A DNA stretch of 64,000 bases from positions 78,923,313 to 78,987,312 of the forward strand of contig OZ018320.1 of the NCBI GenBank assembly GCA_963969495.1. Direction: 5' to 3'. The notes beneath the pieces were generated by a model. The model searched no databases, was not told the origin of the DNA, and saw only the letters and a list, made by a program, of their open reading frames with translations. Origin of the DNA: Ceratothoa steindachneri. Taxonomy: Eukaryota > Arthropoda > Malacostraca > Isopoda > Cymothoidae. Shown here piece by piece: positions 55,291-64,000 of the stretch; position 1 is the stretch's first letter, and each line of letters opens with the position of its first letter. Position numbers and translations under genes: made by a program.

Positions 55291-55794
55291 CTAATCGGCG
55301 CGCTCATTCCCCGCAATTCCTACATGTCCAGGAACCCAGCAGAAGATAATCTCGACATCTGCCGGGCTCGGCAAAACAGTGGCATCACGGATTTCGCGAA
55401 CCAGGGGATGCGAAGATTCCAATGCCCCGAGAGCACTTAGGGCGCTTTGTGAGTGGCTATAGATCACAATCCGGTCTCCGAACCGGGCACGTTGCGTAAT
55501 CTCCCGTACCGAGTGGTGTATTGCCACCAGCTCGGCCGTGAAGACAGACGCAGCGCCTGGTAGAGCCCCGCTGACTTCAAACAGAGGGGATACAGCGTGG
55601 AAGCCGACCCCCTCTTGGGACTTGGAGCCATCCGTATACACTGGCACGGTTCCAGCGTGACACGATGTGTGCTCCAGAAAGGTCGAACGCAATACTCCCG
55701 GCGCAGTACAAGCTTTGGGAGCAGAGGCGTGGCGACAAATAGCCAAATGTGGTACCCTCCAGGGTGGCGTCCTGGGCAGAACCAGGGGCGCCAC
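55291..55794 (-). pseudogene. I-A RNase H domain, best-preserved frame
   Basis: 167 residues uninterrupted. VPVYTDGSKSQEGVGFHAVS (Asp), VFTAELVAIHHSVREITQ (Glu), VIYSHSQSALSALGALESSH and FCWVPGHVGIAGNERAD (last Asp). The second catalytic Asp (YSDS in other copies) is His, so the enzyme would be inactive despite the open frame. Confidence 0.88.
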
Positions 55795-56440
55795 CGGCCC
55801 GAGAGCTATATCTAGCTCTCGAAGAGTTTCCTGGCCCTAAACCCAAAGGGCTTAGGGTATGACTGGCGTCTCTCGGCGGCATAGGCACCATCGAGATCAG
55901 CTGCGGATGCAGTGAGAGCTGTTGGCGAATGAGGGAGGCGCCGGGCTCGCGCGTACAGGCGAGTGATGCACTGCACGCGGCGCAGAGCGAGTGGCATCTC
56001 CCCAGCATCGACCAACAGGCTCTCAATGGGAAAAGTGCGGAAGGCACCGGTCGCAAGGCGAAGGCTGGTGTGGTGGATCAAGTTCAGCTTCCTCAATAAA
56101 CGCTCGGCTGCGGATGCATAAAAATCGAATCCATAGACGAGTTTCGAACGAACAAAGGATCGATAAAAAAGTAAGGCAGTAGCCCTATCAGTGCCCCAGG
56201 CGCTAAACTTCACGGAGCGAAGAATATCCATGGCACAGGTACAAGAGACCCGAAGGCTGCCAATATGACCCTCCCAGATGAGGCGTCGGTCAAATACAAG
56301 ACCAAGGAAACAGTGCGAGTCCACCACTTCCAGAATCTAGTGTGGGTAAGGGTGGAGCCGTGGATGGCGGCAGAAATGCACCACCTTATTCATAGCCAAG
56401 GAAAACCGAAGCCTGTGCGCTGAGGCATAGCGAGACCCGC

Positions 56441-56572
56441 CAGGACACCACCATGGAGGGTACCACATTTGGCTATTTGTTGACACGCCTCTGCTCCCAA
56501 AGCTTGTACATCGCCGGGAGTATTGTGTTCAAACTTTTTGGAGCACACCTCGTGTCACGCTGGAGTCGACGT
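56441..56572. repeat. Inverted I-A segment inside an I-A copy
   Basis: 56441-56572 is the reverse complement of the region at about 55651-55775 (ccatttggctatttgt, cacgcctctgctcccaaagc, cacacctcgtgtcacgctgg). It replaces about 20 bases of normal RT sequence (gttcaatgcctgttggag). Confidence 0.88.
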
Positions 56573-56925
56573 TCCAGATTTGGCATCTGGGCCGCGCCAA
56601 AAGAGATCGAAGGTCGTCCACGTAGAGTGTAGCAAGAACATCTTCCGGCAACACCGAAGTGATGCCGTTGATGCTCAGGGTAAAGTGTGACACTGAGGAC
56701 ATTTTCCAGCGGGATACCTTCTTCCTGCTTCATTGGGCCGGAGAGAGATCTCACTACCCGTACACAAAATCGACGATCTTGTAAAAAATCAGATATAAAG
56801 ATTGAGAGCGCCCCCCTCCCCCCATCGCGTGGAGAGTCTCCAGAATACCGTATTGCCATGAGGTATCATAGGCCTTCTCCAGATCGAAAAACACCGTGGT
56901 ATAGTGCAGTCTCCCAGGAAAGGCC

Positions 56926-58670
56926 AATGAATAATTGGAGACATTGTTACCGTTTAAAGCATAATGGTAGATTTCTTCCTATCCTTAGGGGTAGGAGATT
57001 TTTGATTTGAACTACCAGTGGAAGTAGTTCATGTTATACTAGCCTTAGGCTTTGACTATGACAATGGAGGCATCTCAAGCTTGAGTTTTGCCTTTGGTTT
57101 TTCTTTAAAAGGTGGGGCATCAGATTTTGATAAGTGGCTGTAAGAGAGAACTGTTTTCACTGGAGAAGCAGGGATGGGAGCAACTCCAAGGGTCAGTTCA
57201 GGTGTCGAGGGAACAGACGATGTTGACACAGCAGGTGGTATTTATTGGGATGGTAGAGGCAATGGAGGACATCGGCAAATGTTGTGAATTTGATGCTGCT
57301 AGAGAAAGATGTAGAGTCAATTTTTAAGTCCTCCTCAGATGAGGGGGTAACCTTCACAACAGCTGGGAAGGAGCAAAGGTTGGTTCTTTCTCATTCAGGG
57401 ATCGAAGGAATTCCAAAGCAGTATCAACAAGGAAAGGGGGGGAGTGATAACTGGCTTTGGAGCTGAAGAAGAGCTTGGTCCTTTAGGGGCAGGGTGAATA
57501 TCCAGAGATGAAATAGATACCACCTGAGGACCAACATGATCAACATCCACATGTTCTGGAGCAGTAGCAAGGTGCTTAAGGTTCCTCTTCTTGTTGGTAA
57601 ACTCAGAAGCACTGTTAGGTCCTGACCAAGAGTGTTCATCATGAGGAGATGTACGTTTAGAACAGGGAGGACTTTTTACCTGGTCAGGCACAGGAGAACC
57701 AGTAGGAGGTCTCTGGCTTCTCCCTTTTTTGGGCCTGGTAGAATGCAGAGCATCAGAAAAGCTCACACCAGGTTGGACATGCATCTCCTTTACTCTTCTT
57801 CTGGCCTCTTTAAAACTGACCCTGTTCTTGTTTCTAATGGCAATGACTTCTCTCCCATAGAGAAAAAAAGTGCATTACTGTGATGTTGCAGGGTGTTCTC
57901 CACCACAGTTAGGGCAGCACAGCTGTTGAGTATAGGGCATCCTGTGATAATCCAATCCACAATTCACATACAACCTTGCCTGTTTACAAAACTTGCTTAC
58001 ATGGCCAAAGCGTTGGCAATGGAAGTATTGCCGTTGGTTTTCAATGTAAGGCTTGACTGGGATGTTAAAATAGCCAGCCTTAACGTACTTGGGTGGTTCC
58101 AATCTGTTGAAGGTCAGGATTAAGGTGGCGGTAGGTAACCTAGCGCCATTCACAAACCTGGAAATGCAGTGGGCTCTTACAACCCTCTGATTGGTAAGTT
58201 TTGATACTAGCCTGTCAACCTCGTAATCTATTAACTCTCCCGATCAGATAACACCTTTACAAGTGTTAAATGTTGGGTGCAAAGCAGAAGACATGTCATC
58301 AGAAGCTAAAGACTGTAGGGTCTTAATCTACTGCTGCTGCTCGCTTGATTTTGCTTAGACTATCAATGCGCAGCCACATTTGGGCAGGTTCGCCACATTT
58401 CTCAACAAAATCATCGTAGACATCGAAGATGTCAGCCTTACTAAGAGGACTATCGTTCACTTTCAAGACTAAAAATTGGTTGTAATCCAACTCAGGATCA
58501 ACGTCTGACCCAAAAGGATCAAAGCGTCTACCGTCAGGGTCCAAGGCACAATGACCAGAGACCGCAGGTTTCTGGGAGTTATTTTTGTTAAATTTACCCA
58601 TATAAGTAAATATTTTATTTTGGGCTGCCCCTGAAGCCAAGGGCATGCACCAAATGGTCATTGTGAGTCC
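56926..58670 (-). pseudogene. I-B ORF1 (Gag-like) with CCHC motifs
   Basis: From 58661: an N-terminal region with GKFNKNNSQKPAVSGHCALD, DPELDYNQFLVLKVNDSPL and PAQMWLRIDSLSKIKRA. Then 57875-58153: FNRLEPPKYVKAGYFNIPVK, QRQYFHCQRFGHVSKFCKQA (first knuckle) and RMPYTQQLCCPNCGGEHPAT (second). Then a Pro/Ser-rich C-terminus (57395-57784: GVSFSDALHSTRPKKGRSQR). The layout is that of I-clade ORF1. It is broken by stops around 57870 and 58240. The endonuclease that should follow is missing, deleted before or at the I-A insertion. Confidence 0.83.
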
Positions 58671-59078
58671 AAAGAGCGCCCATACAGCCCAGATGGGGTA
58701 CCCCCCCCCCCCCCGAATCCCCCTGTCATTTTAAAAAAAGGCGGAGCTGAATAATGGAGATTCTCTGGACTGCGGTGCAAAGACCTCCCAGAAACAAAAT
58801 GACGGCCCAGGCAACCAAACCTCCTCTAGGGCACGGTCCTGCAGACCATGCCCCCAGTGGGCACATCCATCGGCCCATACAGAGGCAGAAGTAAGCAAGG
58901 ATCAGTCCAAAAGTGTAGCCTGGTCAAGTACCAAATGACTATGGGGCCCACAAAGCCATAGTTGCAACTTCTGTCGAAACAGAAAAAGAAAAGTGAGAAG
59001 TGAAAAAAAAATTAAAAAAGAAAAGAAAAGACAGTAATGTAAAAAAGGGTACTTAAGTTACTAAATAACTAAACTAAA
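58671..59078 (-). promoter_or_regulatory. Probable I-B 5'UTR
   Basis: Non-coding sequence upstream of I-B ORF1, GC-rich, with a C run at 58700-58714. The 5' limit is uncertain (about 58990, before an A-rich stretch). Confidence 0.4.
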
Positions 59079-59680
59079 CTAACTTGTTAAAAATAAAAAC
59101 CTTAATCTACCTAAAGTTAACGAACTACCCAAACAATGGGTATTTTGGGAAAGCAGAAGGAAAACAATAGCAAGAGGAGTTGGAAAGAAGGATAGAAATA
59201 ATTGAAAGGAAAAGTGAAGGAAGAAGAAGAGGCTAAGCTGGGGTCGGACGGGGCGCTGAGTCCCGTCAGCACAGCAACCAGGATGGCAAATCGCCGCGCC
59301 CCTTACGGGGTAAAATTGATAGACAGTGAAAGGAAAGAGAAAGGGTTTGTGAGGAAGGTGAGGGTGGGGGTTAAATGAGTTGTTAAAAACCCACCACCCC
59401 AAACCAGAGCTCAGTGGTGAGGGAGCATTTTTCTCTCCCCCTCAGCCCCAATCCAGGATAGTTGGGTGAGAGGAAGCTGATCAGCGTCAACTCTGTGAAA
59501 TTAGAGGTCTGCCAGAGAAAGTTGTGGGAGAGGTTGAAGGGAAAGTGAGGAAGTAGGGAGAGAAGACAGGGTGTTAGAAAGAAGAAGATGCTAAGCTGGG
59601 GCTGGACAGGGCACTGAGTCCCATCAGCACGGTGGCCAGGAAAGCAAATCTCCATGCCGATTATAGGGAAACTGAAGAAT
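59079..59680 (-). repeat. I-A 5'UTR monomers in tandem
   Basis: The 5'-terminal monomer occurs at 59232-59310 and again at 59591-59665, about 360 bp apart. The intervening leader (gttgttaaaaacccacc, cccctcagccccaatcc, ctctgtgaaattagaggt) matches 50300-50460 and 500-640. No I-A ORF1 follows; the next feature to the left is I-B. Confidence 0.75.
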
Positions 59681-60172
59681 GCCTAGTGCAGGGGTTCAGA
59701 AACCATATCCTACCCACACAAAAAATTGACAATCCCTCATGAAATGATATCAAAATAAAGGTTGGAATCCATAGATGTTACTTTAAGAATTTAAAGCCAG
59801 AACCATTGAGGGCATCTCCCAAACAAAGTTCGCAAGGATAGATCTGTAAAGAAAAGGTAAAGATAAAGTGATGTGTGGAAGATTTATATAACCACCGATC
59901 CTCTTGCAGTCATTACAGATGTCAGCTGCAGCATGGTTGCCCAAGCTACACCAGATACCCCTTTGAGGGGTGGGGCTATGGACTTCCAAAGTCTGAAAGT
60001 CACTGATTATGTAAGTTGTACTATCACACTATATCTAGGATCTGCACTCACATTTTCCATGATACTTCCCATCCATAATAAGAATAAGTAAAATAATGCT
60101 GGGTAGATAATGATTTAATGAATGGATAATCATCAAGATAGTTTATACACAACAAAGTCACTCCATGCTTAC
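59681..60172. other. Smurf intron sequence
   Basis: No gene or recognised repeat. Confidence 0.5.
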
Positions 60173-60273
60173 ATAGAATCTGTAGTATGTACTGGACGTT
60201 CCCAGTGAGTGGTTCGGCTGATGTGATTTACATAATAAATTCGACCATTTGTAGTACGCCGCTCTTCCCAACC
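60173..60273 (-). CDS. Smurf: Smurf exon with WW1
   Basis: A 101-bp exon between acceptor cctctatttag (ends 60274) and donor gtaagc (60172-60167). It encodes [20 protein letters not shown] then [13 protein letters not shown], a full WW domain apart from the first residues (LP.) in the preceding exon. Both Trp, the YYVNH core and the WERP end are kept, as in SMURF1/2 WW1. Exit phase 2 (AT|) matches the exon at 37239-37364, leaving an intron of about 22.8 kb that holds the Gypsy-free block 37365-60172. The C2-domain exons must lie further right. Confidence 0.93.
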
Positions 60274-61085
60274 CTAAATAGAGGACAAATACAAACATTA
60301 ATGGACTATTAAGTTATCCCCAAGCTTTTATTTTTTATTTCAATGACATGCTGCCCAATAACTGGGAGTTGGCATATGACAATTACATACAATGGTAAAA
60401 AAAGTATGAGAATTAGGAGTGTGTTTGAAAATAGGCTGCCTTAAGGTAGCTCGGGCTGGCAGGCAAGTCTTCAAATCTGATCATAAGTTCACTAAAAAGA
60501 TGTATGTAATTATTATACAAGAAAGCCAGTTCCCAGCTCATCATTTCCACCTATTTTACACATAAATGTAGTCACATATGGTGGTCTTGTACAATGTGAA
60601 GTTGAACATTGTGGTGGTAGTCTCATTCCCTCCTAGGAGATATAAAGCAGTATCAGAATTAGAGCATTTATTTCCATGGTTACTAGTTACATACAAAAGA
60701 GAAATGATGTCAAAGCTGAAATAACAATTGATCCACTATAGCGAAGGATTGTTCAAACAGAAATTAGATATCTTCACCTATCATGTCCAAAGTGGTCAAT
60801 GATGTGTGTGAATACCATAGGATGTAAAAACAAAGTATAGATTTTTAAAAAGAGGTAATAGATATAGAATAGTCTGCCTAAAGGTAGTTCAGGGTGGGCA
60901 GAGCCTCTGAGCAAATACAAGGTAATTAATGCAATTATTATACAAGACAGTATGCCTACACCCCAATATCTCTGCCAATTTTGCAACTAGATATAGTCAC
61001 ATTCTAGAACACAGCCATATTCTTGCTGCACTAATACTCCAGCTCCAAGTCACATCATTAAGGCTCTCCAAAAGGATGGACTAAA
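60274..61085. other. Smurf intron with two copies of repeat Z
   Basis: 60425-60535 and 60865-60960 share aatag.ctgcctaaaggtag, ctcgggctggca or cagggtgggca and aattattatacaaga, in direct orientation. They look like 3' tails of a CR1-like element; this is an inference from the compact, repeated GC-rich then attatta structure. Confidence 0.5.
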
Positions 61086-62290
61086 AATATACCTCAAATG
61101 GGGGTACAGATTCTGGACCCCCTCCAGTCAGACGATACTAACTAGTGAACAACTACTCCAGTTCGGGATCATCAAAGAATCCTGCAACATCACCTGTGTT
61201 CACTGCCTCTTTGGGGTTCCTAAACACAACAGGTCAGTGAGGCTGGTGTGTGACATGAGCCCAGCCTCTGAAGCCGTCACCCCTACCAGTTTCCAGCTTC
61301 CTTTTAACGGAAAGGTCCTCAACACATACCAAAAGGGGGACAAGGCCTGCAAACTCGACTTGAAAGATGGATTTTACCATTTTCTTCTTCCCCTCACAGC
61401 AAGGCACTCATTTGGATTCTATGTTATGGGCTTCATGGGAAGCCCTTATTTAATGAAGTCCACGCTCTCTCGAGTCATCAATGCCTGGGCTAAGAGGACT
61501 GGCTGTCAAGCACACACTCTTATCTAGACGATGTCCTCCTCCTCGGCTCCCATCATACGCTTAAAAAATGTTTGCACCTAGTCTTCCAAAGTTCCTTAAA
61601 TATCAACATGAATAAAAGTGTTCTAGTGCCCACAAAAGTGCTTACGTACCTCAGAGTGAAAATTAATCTTAGTGTAAAAAGTGTTTCATTGACCAGTGCC
61701 CTGTGTAATAAGACCTGGAATGCCATTAAATTCTTTTGTTCCAACCCCACCCTGCAAAAGGCCTGGTTGCGTATGGCCGGCCTTCTGAATTTTATTGCAC
61801 CTATTATCAGGTTACCTTTCTTCTGGGTCCAATTGTGTTTCCTACAGATTACTTCCCCCCACCCCCAGGACTTCATTCTCCCTCTCCCCTGCATCACAAA
61901 AAAGTGGTTTAGGTGGAAACGTCAAAAGCCTCTCTGCTGGTGCTATTCTGTGACTCAGCACCCTCCGCATCACTATGCTAAGGGTGTCCATGTCAATCCC
62001 TACCTGTGATGCAGACTTGGACAATATCATCCTGAAGGAGACAGTTGCCTTGTTTTTTCCACATGCAAGGATTTTCGCTGATAATCTTCCCTCCATCTTC
62101 AACACAAAGAGGGGAAAGCTCCCCTTGTGGATATCCTCGTTAGATGCTTAGATGAAATAAGGAGGGGCCTTACATTAGCCTTCAGCAACAGTGCACTAAA
62201 CATCTCATACATGGAATCTTCAAACAACATTGTGGATGTCGCTTCATGAACATTCAAATTTCTCCAATATAGCCATGCCTCCTCAGCCGT
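61086..62290 (+). pseudogene. RT and RNase H relic, DIRS-like or Gypsy-like
   Basis: The plus frame reads EQLLQFGIIKESCNITCVHC, VPKHNRSVRLVCDMSPASEA, KACKLDLKDGFYHFLLPLTA (first Asp), HSFGFYVMGFMGSPYLMKST. After a frameshift at about 61522 it reads YLDDVLLLGSHHTLKKCLHL (catalytic DD), then SVLVPTKVLTYLRVKINLS and RMAGLLNFIAPIIRLPFFW, the connection region. Further on, RIFADNLPSIFNTKRGK, EIRRGLTLAFSNSALNISYM and ESSNNIVDVAS resemble the RNase H end (DN.AV, then IPS..N.ADALSR). LKDGFYHF and LLNFAA-type motifs suggest DIRS-like elements, but I cannot exclude an LTR type. No recombinase or integrase was recognised downstream. Confidence 0.7.
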
Positions 62291-63639
62291 GAGCCGATAT
62301 GGTCATTTAACACCACGTTGTGCTTCTCACCACCTCGCTGCTCCATGCCTCCTTCCACCTTGTTTTCTTCTTTATATTGTATAGATTTTCCCCTAGTATT
62401 TTTAATTTACCTTATATTCTCTGCAGGAGGGAGGACCTTGTATCTTTATAACTCAGATACAGGGAAAACCCCCCAAAAAAATTATGGAGCTTTTACAGGG
62501 TTTGTGAATACAGCATTGAATTTCCGCATTGGGTACCCAGTTTGATTCCTTGCAAGAGCAGGCATAGAAAATTTCAGCACTCATAGGGGAACTATTGAGG
62601 TAGTGCACCAAGCCTGGGCATATGTACAAACAGATCTAGCCATGGTATAGACACACACACACACACACAGAAAGACAACACTGCTGTCTCCTCCCATCCT
62701 CTCTTTGCACAGACATGTTACTCTCCTGTCCTGAAACATGGCAAAGGGCCTTTAATATCCACACCCATGTGATGCAGAATGGCTGCAACTTTTTGGGGTC
62801 ATGAAGAGTACCCTGGTCATTGCACTAACACATATTGTGCACTGTTCCCTCTAACAAGGACTGCCCATGTGTTTGCCACCAATTGTCATCAAAATCGAGA
62901 CCAATAATTCCCACAAAGTTGGGTTAGCACATTCAATGGCACTAAAAATACCTACTCCTTTATTTTTAATGTTATGTTAAAAATTGGTGGAGTTTACAGC
63001 ATAAGTATCTCTTGATACTAAAACTACAAAACTCAACATACATTCCATAGCCACTGTACACACAACACACCTTCACTATCCTTAAGATATAAACAAATTG
63101 TGCAGTCTTTTTTGGTATTCCTGCCTGTTGGCCACAACTACCTCCATCTATCAGCTGAAAGGTTTATACTATCCACCTCAAACAGTCTCTATATATACCC
63201 TCTCTTCCAACTGTGCCTCCCTATATCAAAAGTCCTTTCCTTCTGAGGAGGGGAGCAGTGGCTGTGGAGGACACCTTCCTCAAGACTGCTGAGAATACAT
63301 CAAACAAGCCATGTGCATGCTAACTCCACAATGAAATGCAAGAAAATGGTCAAATGATAAATTATTATTATTAGAGTGGATCTGTAAGGATGGAAATATT
63401 CCCCCTTCTCATAAGGAATGGGGCCCTAAATATATTTAATTGAATTGTGGGTAATTACATAAATATTGACTCAACCGGATATCTGGACCAGGCCATCAAA
63501 ATTAAATGAATATTTGGTATCTGGCTAAGAGTAATTATTTAGATGGACAATACATATCAAATTATCTAGGCAAATCACTAACTGGTACATACATCAGTGA
63601 AACTGATCTTCCAAAGACAACATTTCCCTCACACTGTAG
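62291..63639. other. Unassigned sequence with (AC)n microsatellite
   Basis: An (AC)n run lies at 62651-62669. The rest may include the degraded 3' part of the 61086-62290 element, but no frame could be supported. Confidence 0.4.
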
Positions 63640-64000
63640 CTGAGGAGATAGAAAGCAGCAAGAATTGGAATAATTGGAAGCGATTAATGAGATGGAGTGC
63701 ATGAAATAGTCTGATAGTGATATGAAATCTTGATGGTAGATTGCAATTTTGTGTGGATTACAGGAAAGTCATTGAAAGAACAGTGAAAGATCAGTTTCCT
63801 GTGTATGTATAGCATGTATGGAATGCAGCTATTTCTGAAATTTTAGTTCAGGCATACTACCAGGTGTGAATCTTTAAGGAGAGTAGGGCAGTAATTGCTT
63901 TCTCCAGTGCTAGAAAGCATTACCAGCTCTGAAACCTCAGTTTTGGATTGCCAAATGCCCCCAGAGCTTTTCAGCATTCTATTAATATAGCTTTGAGTGG
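63640..64000 (+). pseudogene. Gypsy-family RT relic, cut by the window end
   Basis: Plus-strand frames with stops read NSLIVI, DGRLQFCVDYRKVIERTVKD then QFPVYV, then AVIAFSSARKHYQL and LSFGLPNAP-type remnants. They match the RT start of 28796-29734 (KPDGRLHLCVDYRKVNERT). It is a third copy of the family, opposite in strand to the large element and about as decayed as 12340-13585. Confidence 0.75.

Larger units (their letters stand above)
54561..56925 (-). mobile_element. I-A retrotransposon, 5'-truncated, inserted in I-B
   Basis: Poly-T at about 54570-54581 and the 3' terminus gagcccatctggcaactgcc. It runs to the RT palm at about 56925, where I-B sequence resumes. It has little divergence from 43906-50594, so it is a young copy. 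It contains an almost complete RNase H, the RT thumb (55812-56327) and the RT palm (56473-56859: FISDFLQDRRFCVRVVRSL). A 130-bp inverted segment is embedded at 56441-56572. No clean target-site duplication was found. Confidence 0.85.

Noticed and set aside
62318..62545. Plus-strand hydrophobic 75-codon frame as a membrane peptide
   Set aside because: It is downstream of a degraded RT/RNase H relic, T-rich, and has no supporting features.

Overview
This is a eukaryotic genomic window, most likely from an arthropod with a large, transposon-rich genome. One host gene is recognisable: Smurf, the HECT-type E3 ubiquitin ligase, on the minus strand. Five exons can be placed (60173-60273, 37239-37364, 36978-37081, 10263-10512, 5698-6481). 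They encode WW1, a linker, WW2+WW3 and the start of the HECT domain. Splice phases agree across all four introns. The C2 exons should lie beyond the right edge and the rest of HECT beyond the left edge; neither was recognised here. The arthropod assignment rests on the Smurf sequence and on decayed copies of protein families I know from many arthropod genomes; I cannot narrow it further.

Almost everything else is intronic transposable-element sequence. The commonest element is a non-LTR retrotransposon with a CCHC ORF1, an APE-type endonuclease, a YLDD reverse transcriptase and an RNase H (I-clade-like, here called I-A). It occurs as about ten pieces (1-790, 1165-4920, 7430-9513, 15455-16466, 16467-20644, 33397-33776, 39375-41498, 42451-43905 plus 50595-52210, 43906-50594, 54561-56925, and 5'UTR-like repeats at 37450-37695 and 59079-59680), all minus strand, the same sense as Smurf. 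A second I-like family (I-B, 52515-58990, minus) is split by an I-A copy. The near-full-length I-A copy at 43906-50594 sits inside an older I-A copy with a clean 12-bp target-site duplication.

A Ty3/Gypsy-type LTR retrotransposon (20645-33396, minus) holds the most unusual biology. Its polyprotein order reads Gag with five zinc knuckles, protease (DSG), reverse transcriptase (FIDD), RNase H, an OTU-like papain-fold protease domain with Ser at the expected Cys position, a second retropepsin-like domain (DTG), HHCC and DD35E integrase, then a tail with three DFSGF repeats spaced exactly 22 residues apart. The element carries an internal 4,228-bp tandem duplication. Older plus-strand relics of the same family lie at 12340-15454 (split by a Tc1-like transposon) and at 63640-64000. 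Other elements are a Tc1-like transposon (13586-15293), a truncated mariner (33777-34733), a DIRS-like or Gypsy-like RT/RNase H relic (61086-62290), and a CR1-like tail fragment (5060-5365).

A recurring theme is rearrangement inside the transposons: tandem duplications of 174, 198, 432, 892 and 4,228 bp with 1-4 bp of junction homology, fold-back palindromes at 5329-5478 and 51837-51878, and an inverted segment at 56441-56572. None of the transposon genes is intact. The window is best read as a Smurf locus with introns expanded by nested, decaying retroelements.
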